NCBI GenBank assembly: GCA_017694885.1
Contig: JADIMH010000045.1
Location: 1 to 51,432 of the forward strand
Direction: 5' to 3'
From: Candidatus Cryptobacteroides faecipullorum
GTDB taxonomy: Bacteria; Bacteroidota; Bacteroidia; Bacteroidales; UBA932
DNA length: 51,432 bases
How positions within the stretch are numbered: the first letter of the stretch is position 1; every line of letters starts with the position of its first letter. The position numbers were made by a program, and so were the translations under genes. The notes beneath the pieces are model-generated. The model was not told the origin of the DNA. It ran no database searches and saw only the letters and a program-made list of their open reading frames with translations. Shown in pieces: positions 36,589 through 44,833 of this stretch.

Positions 36589-37407
36589 CTAAAGGCCTTT
36601 GGATTTTGCCTCGTCCCAGATGGCGTCCATTTCTTCGAGTGTCATCCCATGAAGATCACGCCCCTGACGGATCGTATGTTCTTCAAGATAAGTAAATCTT
36701 CTTTTGAATTTCGCACAGGTGCGCTCAAGGGCGGTGTCCGGATTCAGGCCGTAAAGTCTCGCAGCATTTACGACTGCGAACAGATAGTCTCCGAGCTCGC
36801 TTTCTGCCCTGTCATATGCAGCCTTGCGCTCCTCTTCCGTGCCTGCCTTCTCCATACTGTCGAGTTCGGCCTGATATTCTCCGAGTTCTTCCTTGACCTT
36901 GTCCCAGACATCTTCTTTCTTTTCCCAGTCAAATCCTACCCCGCGCGCCTTGTCCTGCATCCTGTATGCCTTCAAAAGCGGAGGAAGGGCGTCAGGCACA
37001 CCGGAAAGGATCCGTCTGTTCCCGTCCTTTTCCTTGGCCTTGAGCATCTCCCAGTTCTGCATCACCTGTGCGGAATTTTCCACCTGGACAGTGGAAAACA
37101 CATGTGGATGGCGATATATCAGCTTGTCACACAGCAGGTTGATTACATCCGCAATATCGAACTGTCCTTTTTCCTCCCCTATTTTTGAATAGAAAATGAC
37201 ATGCAGGAGGACATCTCCGAGTTCCTTCGACACGTTCTTGCCGTCATTTTTGAGAATGGCATCGCTGAGTTCATAGACCTCCTCGATAGTCTGCGGACGG
37301 AGCGACTCGGATGTCTGCTCCCTGTCCCACGGGCATTTCAGACGCAACTCGTCCATTATATCGAGGATGCGGCCGAAAGCCGCAAGCTTTTCTTCTTTCG
37401 TTTTCAT
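36589..37407 (-). CDS. mazG: Nucleoside triphosphate pyrophosphohydrolase
   Basis: A 272-residue MazG with two repeats of the all-alpha NTP-PPase fold. The first repeat has CPWDREQTSESLRPQTIEE and ELGDVLLHVIFYSKI (metal-binding E/D positions). The second has EELGEYQAEL and ESELGDYLFAVVNAARL. It hydrolyses NTPs, including damaged ones, to NMP and PPi; E. coli MazG also lowers (p)ppGpp under stress. It lies 27 nt after sulP but has its own -7 element (37430-37437) at the sulP stop. Confidence 0.93.
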   Translation of the reverse strand: MKTKEEKLAAFGRILDIMDELRLKCPWDREQTSESLRPQTIEEVYELSDAILKNDGKNVSKELGDVLLHVIFYSKIGEEKGQFDIADVINLLCDKLIYRHPHVFSTVQVENSAQVMQNWEMLKAKEKDGNRRILSGVPDALPPLLKAYRMQDKARGVGFDWEKKEDVWDKVKEELGEYQAELDSMEKAGTEEERKAAYDRAESELGDYLFAVVNAARLYGLNPDTALERTCAKFKRRFTYLEEHTIRQGRDLHGMTLEEMDAIWDEAKSKGL

Positions 37408-37429
37408 CTGTTTCTTGATTTAAATCCGT

Positions 37430-37437
37430 CAAATTTA
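37430..37437 (-). promoter_or_regulatory. mazG promoter -7 element
   Basis: TAAATTTG on the minus strand matches TAnnTTTG and overlaps the sulP stop codon, 23 nt before the mazG ATG. AT-rich context makes a chance match possible. Confidence 0.4.
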
Positions 37438-39156
37438 ATTCTTTTTCCCGGAAACCGTGCGCAGGTACTCGTTGGCTTTTGCCAGAGCAGGTATTATATG
37501 AGGGAAAATATAGTCGGTCCCGATCTCCGCATCAAGGCCGAATTTGTGAAGAGTAGACCTTACCTGGGGATTCACACCTGAAAGGATCACCCTGATTCCG
37601 CGTTTTTCAGTCCGTTCGAAAAAACTGCGGAGATTCCGGATTCCCGTCGAATCCATGAACGACACCTTTCTCATGCGTATGATACGCACCGACACGTCTC
37701 TCCTGCGCCCTTCTTCCAGTTCCTCGAGACGGCTGGCGAGGCCGAAGAAGAAAGGACCGTTTATTTCGTATACTTCCACGCCTTTGGGAATATCCAGATG
37801 TTCAGTATCGTCGAGCTGTGCGATCTCATCGCTTTCCGTTGCAGCAATATGGTCATCGTCGAGCACCTCAATGGACGAAGTCTCCATTACACGTTTTACG
37901 AACAGGACAACGGCAAGCAGCACGCCTATCTCTATGGCTACCGTAAGATCCACAAGCACCGTCAGGAAAAAAGTTATGAGCAGTACGGCCACATCAGCCC
38001 TGTCGGCCTTCAAAAGATACCTGAAAGTGCGCCATTCGCTCATGTTGTAAGCCACTACGACCAATATCGCCGCAAGACATGACAACGGGATATAAACCGC
38101 ATACGGCATCAGGAAAAGGTATATGAGCAACAGTACGACAGCATGGACGATTCCCGTGACAGGGGATTTTCCTCCGTTGTTTATGCTTGCCATGGTCCTG
38201 GCAAGGGCGCCTGTAGCCGGGATGCCGCCGAACATAGGGGTAATTATATTAGCAATGCCCTGGCCGATCAGTTCCGTATTGGAATCATGTCTGTGTCCTG
38301 TTACACCATCGGCCACCATGGCAGCCAGCAGAGATTCCACGGCACACAGGATTGCTATCGTAAAAGCCGGTGAAACAAGACCTTTTATGGTTTCATAGTC
38401 GAAATGCGGGGCTACAGGCTTCGGCATGGGAAGGCCGGAAGCCAGTTCCGGGAACCTGGTACCTATCGTAGAGAATTCCATGCCCGCATACCGGCTCAGC
38501 AGGAACGAGGCCAGCGTTCCGAATATCAAGGCGATAAGGGAACCCGGTATTTTCTTGTTGAATTTCCCCCAGAATATTATCACCAGCAGGCAGCACACGC
38601 TCATCGATGTCTCCGCAAGATCGGCCGCTCCTATGTTCTTGATATAGCATATCCACTCGGGAATGAATCCTGACGGGACTTCGGCGTCAAGTCCGAAGAA
38701 ATCCTTTATCTGCGTAGAAAAAATGGTAAGCGCAATGCCGCTGGTGAACCCCACTACGATAGGATATGGAATGAACCTGAAAATCGCGCCCATACGGCAC
38801 AGTCCCATGATCACCAGAATCACCCCTGCCATTATGGTGGCTATCACCAGCCCCTGGATACCGTACTGGGCCACTATCCCCGATACTATCACAATGAATG
38901 CCCCCGTAGGCCCTCCGATAAGATACCGCGAACCGCCGAAGACGGACACAAGGAAACCTGCGACGATCGCCGTAATCAGACCCTGCTGCGGAGTCACACC
39001 GCTGGCTATGCCGAATGCGATTGCAAGAGGAAGGGCTATGATTCCGACAATGACCCCTGCGGCAAGGTCGGATGCGAATGCCGCAGAACTGTAGCGTCCG
39101 CTTCTGAACAGGCTGAAGAATTTCGGCCTGAATGTCTTTCCAAGATTAAAATCCAT
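37435..39156 (-). CDS. SulP-family anion transporter with STAS domain
   Basis: A 573-residue inner-membrane carrier of the SulP/SLC26 family. Membrane segments fill about 1-430 (LAAGVIVGIIALPLAIAFGI, GPTGAFIVIVSGIV, TGHRHDSNTELIGQGIANI). A cytosolic STAS domain lies at about 455-565 (YEINGPFFFGLASRLEEL, RKVSFMDSTGIRNLRSFFE). Bacterial members carry sulfate, bicarbonate or dicarboxylates; which applies here cannot be read from the sequence. An unusual His-Asp-rich stretch (LDDDHIAATESDEIAQLDD) links the two parts. Expressed divergently from the CoA-transferase gene. Confidence 0.92.
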   Translation of the reverse strand: MDFNLGKTFRPKFFSLFRSGRYSSAAFASDLAAGVIVGIIALPLAIAFGIASGVTPQQGLITAIVAGFLVSVFGGSRYLIGGPTGAFIVIVSGIVAQYGIQGLVIATIMAGVILVIMGLCRMGAIFRFIPYPIVVGFTSGIALTIFSTQIKDFFGLDAEVPSGFIPEWICYIKNIGAADLAETSMSVCCLLVIIFWGKFNKKIPGSLIALIFGTLASFLLSRYAGMEFSTIGTRFPELASGLPMPKPVAPHFDYETIKGLVSPAFTIAILCAVESLLAAMVADGVTGHRHDSNTELIGQGIANIITPMFGGIPATGALARTMASINNGGKSPVTGIVHAVVLLLIYLFLMPYAVYIPLSCLAAILVVVAYNMSEWRTFRYLLKADRADVAVLLITFFLTVLVDLTVAIEIGVLLAVVLFVKRVMETSSIEVLDDDHIAATESDEIAQLDDTEHLDIPKGVEVYEINGPFFFGLASRLEELEEGRRRDVSVRIIRMRKVSFMDSTGIRNLRSFFERTEKRGIRVILSGVNPQVRSTLHKFGLDAEIGTDYIFPHIIPALAKANEYLRTVSGKKN

Positions 39157-39180
39157 ATTCCACTTTTTTCAAAAATGGCG

Positions 39181-39208
39181 CAAATATAAAACAATAACGT
39201 TATATTTG
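39181..39208. promoter_or_regulatory. Symmetric divergent promoters of sulP and the CoA-transferase
   Basis: Minus-strand TATATTTG (39181-39188) and plus-strand TATATTTG (39201-39208) form a perfect inverted pair 12 nt apart, both matching TAnnTTTG. They point to sulP and to the gene at 39259. The two -7 elements are so close that polymerase binding at one should exclude the other. Confidence 0.6.
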
Positions 39209-39258
39209 GGTCGAAAACCTGACATATTGACCGAAAAACCATAAAATACAATATACCG

Positions 39259-40566
39259 ATGAGGAAAGAGATCCATTTTGTATCTGCCGATGAGGCCGTA
39301 AAAGCAGTCAGATCCGGAGATCATGTTCATCTGAGCAGCGTTGCAAGCGCGCCGAAAGTGCTGATAGAAGCCCTGTGCAGAAGAGGCAGGGCGGGAGAAC
39401 TGAAAAATGTGAAGATCCACCATCTCCATACCGAAGGGCAGGCTCCCTACACGGATCCGGAATTCGACGGGATCTTTTTCCATCAGGGATTCTTCATCGG
39501 CTCCAACGTAAGGAAAAGCGTTCAGAGCGGTTACTCAGACTACATTCCTGTCCTGTTGAGCGAGACACAGAAACTGTACCGATGCGGTGCCCTGCCATGC
39601 GATGTGGCCATGATACAGGTGTGTCCTCCTGACAAACACGGTTTCGTTTCTCTCGGCACTTCAGTAGATGCGACACTTGCCGCGATAGAGTGTGCAAAGA
39701 CCGTAATCGCAGTAGTAAACAAGTATGTGCCGCGTTCCTGGGGTCAGGCTATAATTCCAATGGACCGGATCGATATTTTCGTGGAAGACAACACTCCGCT
39801 GCTTCCGGCCGAATTCCATGCCCCGAATGCAGTAGAGGAAGCCATCGGCAGGAACTGCGCAGCCCTCATCGAAGACGGAGCCTGTCTGCAGATGGGCATC
39901 GGAGCCATACCGAACGCCGTTCTGGAACAGCTGGAAAACCACAAGGATCTCGGAATCCACACCGAAATGTTTGCCGACGGCGTACTGAAACTGGTGGAAA
40001 AAGGAGTAATTACCGGAGCGAAGAAAGGCATCGACACAGGAAAAATGGTATCTACGTTCGTAATGGGATCTCCGCAGTGCTATGAATTCCTGGATGACAA
40101 CCCTATGGTCGCAATGATGGACGTCGGCTATACCAACAACCCGTACAACATAGCCCGGAATCACAAGACTACGGCCATCAACTCGGCACTGCAGGTCGAC
40201 CTGACTGGACAGGTCTGCGCAGATTCGCTCGGCACCAAGTTCTATTCAGGTGCCGGAGGCCAGGTGGACTTCATCTATGGAGCTTCCCTTTCACAGGGAG
40301 GAAAAGCTATCATAGCCATGCCGTCTTGCACGAAAAACGGAGAAAGCAAGATTTCCCCGACTCTCATGAACGGAGCCGGAGTAGTAACGTCCCGGGCCCA
40401 CATACATTATCTTGTAACGGAATACGGAGCCGTTGATCTCTACGGGAAATCCCTTCAGGAAAGGGCGAAACTCATCATCAGCGTAGCCCACCCGGATCAT
40501 CGGGAAGCACTGGACCGCGCGGCCTTCGAACGCTTCGGTCCGCATTATCACCATTTCAATGTCTGA
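39259..40566 (+). CDS. Acetyl-CoA hydrolase/CoA-transferase family protein
   Basis: A 435-residue type I CoA-transferase of the Ach1/Cat family. The catalytic Glu is E236 in LGIHTEMFADGVL. Other signatures are CDVAMIQVCPPDKHGFVSL, GIGAIPNAVLEQL and SGAGGQVDFIYGASLSQGG, the CoA-binding loop. Relatives move CoA between acetate, succinate, butyrate or 4-hydroxybutyrate. In a fermenting Bacteroidales cell, acetate or succinate/propionate metabolism is likely but not proven. Its 3' end overlaps convergent ybaK by 11 nt. Confidence 0.9.
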   Translation: MRKEIHFVSADEAVKAVRSGDHVHLSSVASAPKVLIEALCRRGRAGELKNVKIHHLHTEGQAPYTDPEFDGIFFHQGFFIGSNVRKSVQSGYSDYIPVLLSETQKLYRCGALPCDVAMIQVCPPDKHGFVSLGTSVDATLAAIECAKTVIAVVNKYVPRSWGQAIIPMDRIDIFVEDNTPLLPAEFHAPNAVEEAIGRNCAALIEDGACLQMGIGAIPNAVLEQLENHKDLGIHTEMFADGVLKLVEKGVITGAKKGIDTGKMVSTFVMGSPQCYEFLDDNPMVAMMDVGYTNNPYNIARNHKTTAINSALQVDLTGQVCADSLGTKFYSGAGGQVDFIYGASLSQGGKAIIAMPSCTKNGESKISPTLMNGAGVVTSRAHIHYLVTEYGAVDLYGKSLQERAKLIISVAHPDHREALDRAAFERFGPHYHHFNV

Positions 40567-41038
40567 TCAGATCGGCGCATCCGGCTTCGGTATAGGCAAT
40601 TATATCCTTGGGATCCACCTTGAACTGCAGTCCGCGGATTCCTGCACTGATATAAATATACGGATAGTCCGGGGCCGTAGAATGGAAATATGTAGGGAAA
40701 TGTTTTTTCATACCTACCGGTGAACACCCTCCCCTGATATATCCGGTGACCGGCAGAAGTTCCTTCATCGGAATGAGGTCGCATTTCTTGTTGCCGGAAA
40801 CCTTTGCGGCGGCTTTCAGATCCACTTCCGAGTCTCCCGGAACGACACAAACGAAATGCCCGGTCCTGTCGCCTGCCAGCACCAAGGTCTTGAAGACCTG
40901 GGCCAGCGGTTCGGACAGCTGCTCCGCTATATGACATGCGGCAAGGTCGTTTTCATCCACTGCATAAGGTATGAGCTCATATTTTATGCCGGCCTTATCA
41001 AGAAGCCTGGCTGCATTGGTTTTCAATATCTTTGACAT
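40556..41038 (-). CDS. ybaK: Cys-tRNA(Pro)/Cys-tRNA deacylase, YbaK type
   Basis: A 160-residue YbaK/ProX-family editing protein, full length. It hydrolyses Cys wrongly attached to tRNA-Pro by prolyl-tRNA synthetase. Seen: FKTLVLAG, HFVCVVPGDSEVDLKAAAKV with the conserved Lys, GYIRGGCSPVGMKK and the aromatic-glycine end (YIYISAGIRGLQFKVDP). It runs leftward; rsmD upstream ends 27 nt before its start, so co-transcription with the rsmD group is likely. Confidence 0.92.
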   Translation of the reverse strand: MSKILKTNAARLLDKAGIKYELIPYAVDENDLAACHIAEQLSEPLAQVFKTLVLAGDRTGHFVCVVPGDSEVDLKAAAKVSGNKKCDLIPMKELLPVTGYIRGGCSPVGMKKHFPTYFHSTAPDYPYIYISAGIRGLQFKVDPKDIIAYTEAGCADLIRH

Positions 41039-41065
41039 AAGCCATCCCTGTTTTTTCCGGAGTTA

Positions 41066-41602
41066 TCATACAGTAAAAAAAGAGAAATGCACATTCCCGT
41101 ATCTTTTTTCTTTCACGAATCCAGGTCTGTCCGCAAAGACATAAGTATCAGGATGCTCCAGTATAAAATAACCTCCCGGATGCAAAAGTTCCCTGCTTAG
41201 GACAGCCTCCGGTAAAGATGCCAGATTCTCCAGAGCATATGGCGGATCCGCGAATATGATATCGAACTTCAGAGTACAGATATCCAGAAAATCAAAGACA
41301 TTATGCCGGACCACTTTCACTGTGCCGTCAATGCCTAATTTCCTGACCTGGGACCTGATGAATGACGCATTGGCCGGTGCCATCTCGACACAGTACACTT
41401 CCGAAGCACCTCTCGATGCGAATTCAACGGAAACAGCTCCGGTGCCGCCGAAAAGATCGAGGACGGAAAGCCCTTCGAACTCATATTCATTGTCAAGTAT
41501 ATTGAAAAGCCCCTCCCTTGCAAAGTCAGTAGTTGGCCTGGCGCTATATCCTGCAGGCGGATTTATGCTCCGTCCCTTTAACCGTCCTCCGATTATTCTC
41601 AT
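41066..41602 (-). CDS. rsmD: 16S rRNA (guanine966-N2)-methyltransferase
   Basis: A 178-residue RsmD, read from the ATG at 41602 (MRIIGGRLKGRSI), the standard start of the family; the frame upstream belongs to the previous gene's region. The SAM motif is LDLFGGTGAVSVEFASRG and the catalytic motif is FADPPY. ARPTTDFAREGLFNIL contacts rRNA in the family. It methylates G966 in helix 31 of 16S rRNA. The preceding DUF3822 gene ends 2 nt upstream, so the two are co-translated. Confidence 0.94.
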   Translation of the reverse strand: MRIIGGRLKGRSINPPAGYSARPTTDFAREGLFNILDNEYEFEGLSVLDLFGGTGAVSVEFASRGASEVYCVEMAPANASFIRSQVRKLGIDGTVKVVRHNVFDFLDICTLKFDIIFADPPYALENLASLPEAVLSRELLHPGGYFILEHPDTYVFADRPGFVKEKRYGNVHFSFFTV

Positions 41603-41604
41603 GG

Positions 41605-42306
41605 CTAAATATGCTCGACTGAAGTAAAATATCTGTATAGCGACATTTCCTGGCTTTCCGTCAGGGGAGTCCTGAAAAAGACTGAAGACATCTCCGGATT
41701 GAGCTGAAGCTTTTTCAGGCTCCTGAAGATGAAATACTCGGCAGTGGTAAAATCCTGAGCTTCGAAACTGTTGCACAACAGAAGCGTCTTTCCCTGGGCT
41801 ATGGCAAGATAGAGCCTTCCGTCAGCATAGGATGCCACAATCTTGTTGTATTCGCCTATTGCAGTAAGCGCCTTAAGCATGAAATACTGCTCCGGATATA
41901 CCATGCTCCTGTATCCGTCAGTCCTGAGCACGGAATCCGAAATAACCTTTGACAGAGACTCTCCTATAGAATTGGAATAGACCATTACCGCACCGAATTC
42001 GGGCACCGGCACAGTCTCCACTGCATCCCCGTCTGACACGGGCACCACATCGGAAAGAAGACGTCTGGCGTCCCGGGCGCTGAAAAAATGTGTCGGGAAA
42101 AGCGATACCTTCGGAGTAAAGAGAGAGACGTCCACCTCATCGTATCTTCGCTGGAATTCAGGCGTAGTAAATATCCTGTCCGCACTTTGCCAGCCGGAAA
42201 CGCATGCGGATCCGTCACGGTACGACACTTTAAAAGAATATCCACTCAAGGCTACTTGAATGGATATTCTGTCTATTGCTGTTACGGTATTATCTGCAGA
42301 GACCAT
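41605..42306 (-). CDS. DUF3822 family protein
   Basis: A 233-residue protein of the Bacteroidota-specific DUF3822 family, which has an ASKHA-like, two-lobed layout (VALSGYSFKVSY, AVMVYSNSIGESLSKV, YADGRLYLAIAQGKTLLLCN). No function is established. It is usually found directly before rsmD, as here, so a role near ribosome maturation is a guess from context. Its ATG overlaps the stop of the previous gene as TAATG, and its own stop is 2 nt from the rsmD start. Confidence 0.8.
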   Translation of the reverse strand: MVSADNTVTAIDRISIQVALSGYSFKVSYRDGSACVSGWQSADRIFTTPEFQRRYDEVDVSLFTPKVSLFPTHFFSARDARRLLSDVVPVSDGDAVETVPVPEFGAVMVYSNSIGESLSKVISDSVLRTDGYRSMVYPEQYFMLKALTAIGEYNKIVASYADGRLYLAIAQGKTLLLCNSFEAQDFTTAEYFIFRSLKKLQLNPEMSSVFFRTPLTESQEMSLYRYFTSVEHI

Positions 42307-42992
42307 TACTCCCAGTTACCCGCATTGTTATTAGGAGCAGTAACACTTCCGACCTGAAGACCTTCATAACGGCCCCTGTCTCTCATATCTGCATCGAGAT
42401 TGATTCTCAACTGGTTATCAAGACCTTTAAGGAGAGACCTGTAAGGCATGCAGGCTTCGAAAAGAGGAACGTTTACACCTGAAACTTTCTTGACATCGGA
42501 TCTCATTATGACTGAATCGCCGCTGAAAGGTATGAATGCGATAGAATCGATGTTGAAGTCCTTGCGGCTATGGAACAGGGTATCCTTAACAGGGATATCG
42601 TTTTCAATCTGGAAAACGAGTTTCTCTCCCTTCTCATAAAGTGCGAGCATGTCTTCCGGCTTGATTCTCGGGTTACGTTTCTTCAGGGCATTGGTATTGG
42701 CCACTGCAATAGAATCGTCTTTAGAGCCGATCTGCATGACCACTTTGATTTTACCTGTATTATAGAACAGTTTCAAAGAATCGAAAGTAGGAGAAAAATG
42801 TCCGTACTCGCTCTTGAATGCGACCTGAAGGTCACGGATATCTTTCAGTCTCTGGATGCCGACGGCTTCGCGGCTTTCCTGAGCCTTGGTGAATCTCATA
42901 GGTGCCATTACGCTATCGACTATCAGATAGGCGAGTCCAATGATAATGAGGGGCAGCACGAGATACGTGCCTAGTTTTTTAAGAATGTTCAT
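42306..42992 (-). CDS. Membrane-anchored conserved protein of unknown function
   Basis: A 228-residue protein with one N-terminal membrane helix (about 10-30, YLVLPLIIIGLAYLIVDSVM) and a soluble, probably periplasmic domain. After the helix, SREAVGIQRLKDIRDLQVAFKSEYGHF resembles the start of a pseudopilin-like long helix. The sequence is conserved in Bacteroidota but has no named family I can assign. First gene of an operon with the DUF3822 protein and rsmD; its promoter -7 (43073-43080) lies opposite that of the DHH gene. Confidence 0.75.
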   Translation of the reverse strand: MNILKKLGTYLVLPLIIIGLAYLIVDSVMAPMRFTKAQESREAVGIQRLKDIRDLQVAFKSEYGHFSPTFDSLKLFYNTGKIKVVMQIGSKDDSIAVANTNALKKRNPRIKPEDMLALYEKGEKLVFQIENDIPVKDTLFHSRKDFNIDSIAFIPFSGDSVIMRSDVKKVSGVNVPLFEACMPYRSLLKGLDNQLRINLDADMRDRGRYEGLQVGSVTAPNNNAGNWE

Positions 42993-43072
42993 CGGTTTAT
43001 GATTTTATTATTTTTATCCAGTTTTTCATCAGTCCGGTGTCCGGTTTCAGGCTATTCTACCCAAATCCCGGA

Positions 43073-43080
43073 CAAAGTTA
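43073..43080 (-). promoter_or_regulatory. Promoter -7 element of the 42992-leftward operon
   Basis: TAACTTTG on the minus strand matches TAnnTTTG, about 80 nt before the ATG at 42992. Confidence 0.5.
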
Positions 43081-43084
43081 GAAA

Positions 43085-43120
43085 TTTGATTTATGATATG
43101 CAATATAATTTGTAAATTTG
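43085..43120 (+). promoter_or_regulatory. Promoter of the DHH phosphoesterase operon
   Basis: TTTG (43085-43088) and TAAATTTG (43113-43120), with a 24-nt spacer, longer than the 19-22 nt at other sites in this window. The -7 part is 22 nt before the ATG at 43143. Confidence 0.5.
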
Positions 43121-43142
43121 CAGTCGAATTTTTCATACAATA

Positions 43143-44204
43143 ATGACTGATATCAATCCCAATGACATATCTGCCCTGGAACACATGACCGGCAGGACCG
43201 AAAAGATCGCGATAACTGCGCACATGAGACCTGACGGAGATGCTGTAGGCAGCTGTATTGCATTATACCATTGCCTGAAAGACATCGGCAGGGACGCTTT
43301 CATCGTATTGCCGGACGCAAGTCCGGACTATCTCGGATTCATCACCTCCACCGTAGAGGCCGGACATTTCCTCGACTGGGAAGGCAATGAAGATGAAGCC
43401 CGCAGGGCGCTTTCCGGATGCGGGCTGCTTTTCAGCCTGGATTACAATGCGTTCCACAGGACAGGAAAAATGGAGGAGTTCCTTTCCGGGATGAAAGTTC
43501 CTAAAGTGCTCATAGACCACCACCTCAACCCTGAACGGGATCAGTTCAGTCTCGTCTTTTCGGAAACCGGGGTTTCCTCGACGGCCGAATACCTGTATCA
43601 CATACTGATGGCGGCATCGAGATACCGCGGCAATGCGAAGATGCTCCCGCCGGCCTCCGCTACGGCCCTGATGACGGGCATGACCACGGACACCAACAAC
43701 TTCGCCAATTCGGTTTTCCCTTCGACCCTCCGCATGGCGTCTTCCCTTCTCGAAGCAGGAGTAGACAGGGATATGATAATAAGCCATTTGTATAACGAAT
43801 ATCGGGAAGGCAGGGTCCGTCTTATGGGAGAACTCCTTTACAGGAACATGAAAATCACGGACGACGGAGTCGCATACATGATCCTCGACAGGGAGACGAT
43901 ATCGAGATACGGGCTGAAAGAGGGCGACACCGAAGGATTCGTCAACATTCCCCTCAGTATCGGCAAGGTACGGATGAGCTGTTTCTTCAAGGAAGACACG
44001 GACAGGATCCGGGTTTCCCTGAGATCGAAAAAGGGAATATCCGCCAACAGGTGCGCCGCCCTGTATTTCCATGGAGGAGGACACGAACTGGCCGCAGGGG
44101 GAAAACTTTCCGTTCCGGACGATGTGGGATCTGTCCGGGAAGTAGCCGCATATGCGGAAAAAGCCACCCATGAATTCATGAACATGAACAAAAACGAGGC
44201 ATGA
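43143..44204 (+). CDS. DHH-family phosphoesterase, NrnA-like
   Basis: A 353-residue DHH/DHHA1 phosphoesterase. Motif I is HMRPDGDAVGS (H27, D31, D33), the DHH signature is VLIDHHLNP (about 123), and the DHHA1 substrate motif is GGGHELAAGG (about 309-318). Relatives NrnA/RecJ-like break down short RNA, pAp or cyclic-di-AMP products (pApA). Which applies here is not clear. It overlaps the FKBP gene by 4 nt (ATGA), so the two are co-translated. Confidence 0.92.
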   Translation: MTDINPNDISALEHMTGRTEKIAITAHMRPDGDAVGSCIALYHCLKDIGRDAFIVLPDASPDYLGFITSTVEAGHFLDWEGNEDEARRALSGCGLLFSLDYNAFHRTGKMEEFLSGMKVPKVLIDHHLNPERDQFSLVFSETGVSSTAEYLYHILMAASRYRGNAKMLPPASATALMTGMTTDTNNFANSVFPSTLRMASSLLEAGVDRDMIISHLYNEYREGRVRLMGELLYRNMKITDDGVAYMILDRETISRYGLKEGDTEGFVNIPLSIGKVRMSCFFKEDTDRIRVSLRSKKGISANRCAALYFHGGGHELAAGGKLSVPDDVGSVREVAAYAEKATHEFMNMNKNEA

Positions 44205-44773
44205 TGCTCAGAAGAATAAGGATTATCATTCTATGCGCAGCGGCGGCGGTATCCGCCGCCTGCTCGAAACAGAGTCTCGAGAATGCATGGTCGACTCAGG
44301 AAGACAGGATAGACAGTTTCATCCAGTCCCTTTCGACGGAAGGGGATCCGGATGACCCTGAAGCCCTGTACGTGCATGACGTAATATACAACGGCGGGGC
44401 AAACAGGGTCATTCTGCGTGACGGAAGCGGAGAAGGACTCCGCAAGGGAGGGACAGTGTCCTTCTATTATACCGGATATGTTTTCCAGGGAAGCCTGAGC
44501 GCAGAAAACATATTCGCCACCAATGACAGCCAGACGGCCGGGGAGAACGGATGGGACATTACGGATGCTTCCTATGAGATCAAGACGCTGACCTTGGGAA
44601 ACAACGACGGACTTGTTCCGGGCCTCCATGCCGGGCTGGAAGGCGTCAAGGCAGGTGAAATATGCTATATTCTTTTCTCCGGGCAGTACGGTTTCGGGAA
44701 AAAGCCCGTAGGGACAATTCCCGGCAATTCGGCGCTGTTGTACTATATCCGGGTGGAAAGCGTATCAAATTAA
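44201..44773 (+). CDS. FKBP-type peptidyl-prolyl isomerase, lipoprotein
   Basis: A 190-residue lipoprotein (SAAC, Cys21) with one FKBP domain in about the last 120 residues (GGTVSFYYTGYVFQG, LVPGLHAGLEGVKAGE, YGFGKKPVGTIPGNSALLYY). The aromatic residues of the FKBP pocket are mostly kept, so prolyl isomerase activity on envelope proteins is likely. It starts inside the stop of the DHH gene (ATGA overlap). A second FKBP lipoprotein follows with its own promoter, so a division of labour in the periplasm is likely. Confidence 0.85.
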   Translation: MMLRRIRIIILCAAAAVSAACSKQSLENAWSTQEDRIDSFIQSLSTEGDPDDPEALYVHDVIYNGGANRVILRDGSGEGLRKGGTVSFYYTGYVFQGSLSAENIFATNDSQTAGENGWDITDASYEIKTLTLGNNDGLVPGLHAGLEGVKAGEICYILFSGQYGFGKKPVGTIPGNSALLYYIRVESVSN

Positions 44774-44807
44774 TCCCGCCAATCATCAGAACTGATATTT
44801 ATTTACC

Positions 44808-44815
44808 TATATTTG
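44808..44815 (+). promoter_or_regulatory. Promoter -7 element of the second FKBP gene
   Basis: TATATTTG matches TAnnTTTG and lies 19 nt before the ATG at 44834. This suggests the second FKBP gene can be transcribed apart from the first. Confidence 0.5.
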
Positions 44816-44833
44816 CAGGTCAATTTTTGGAAG

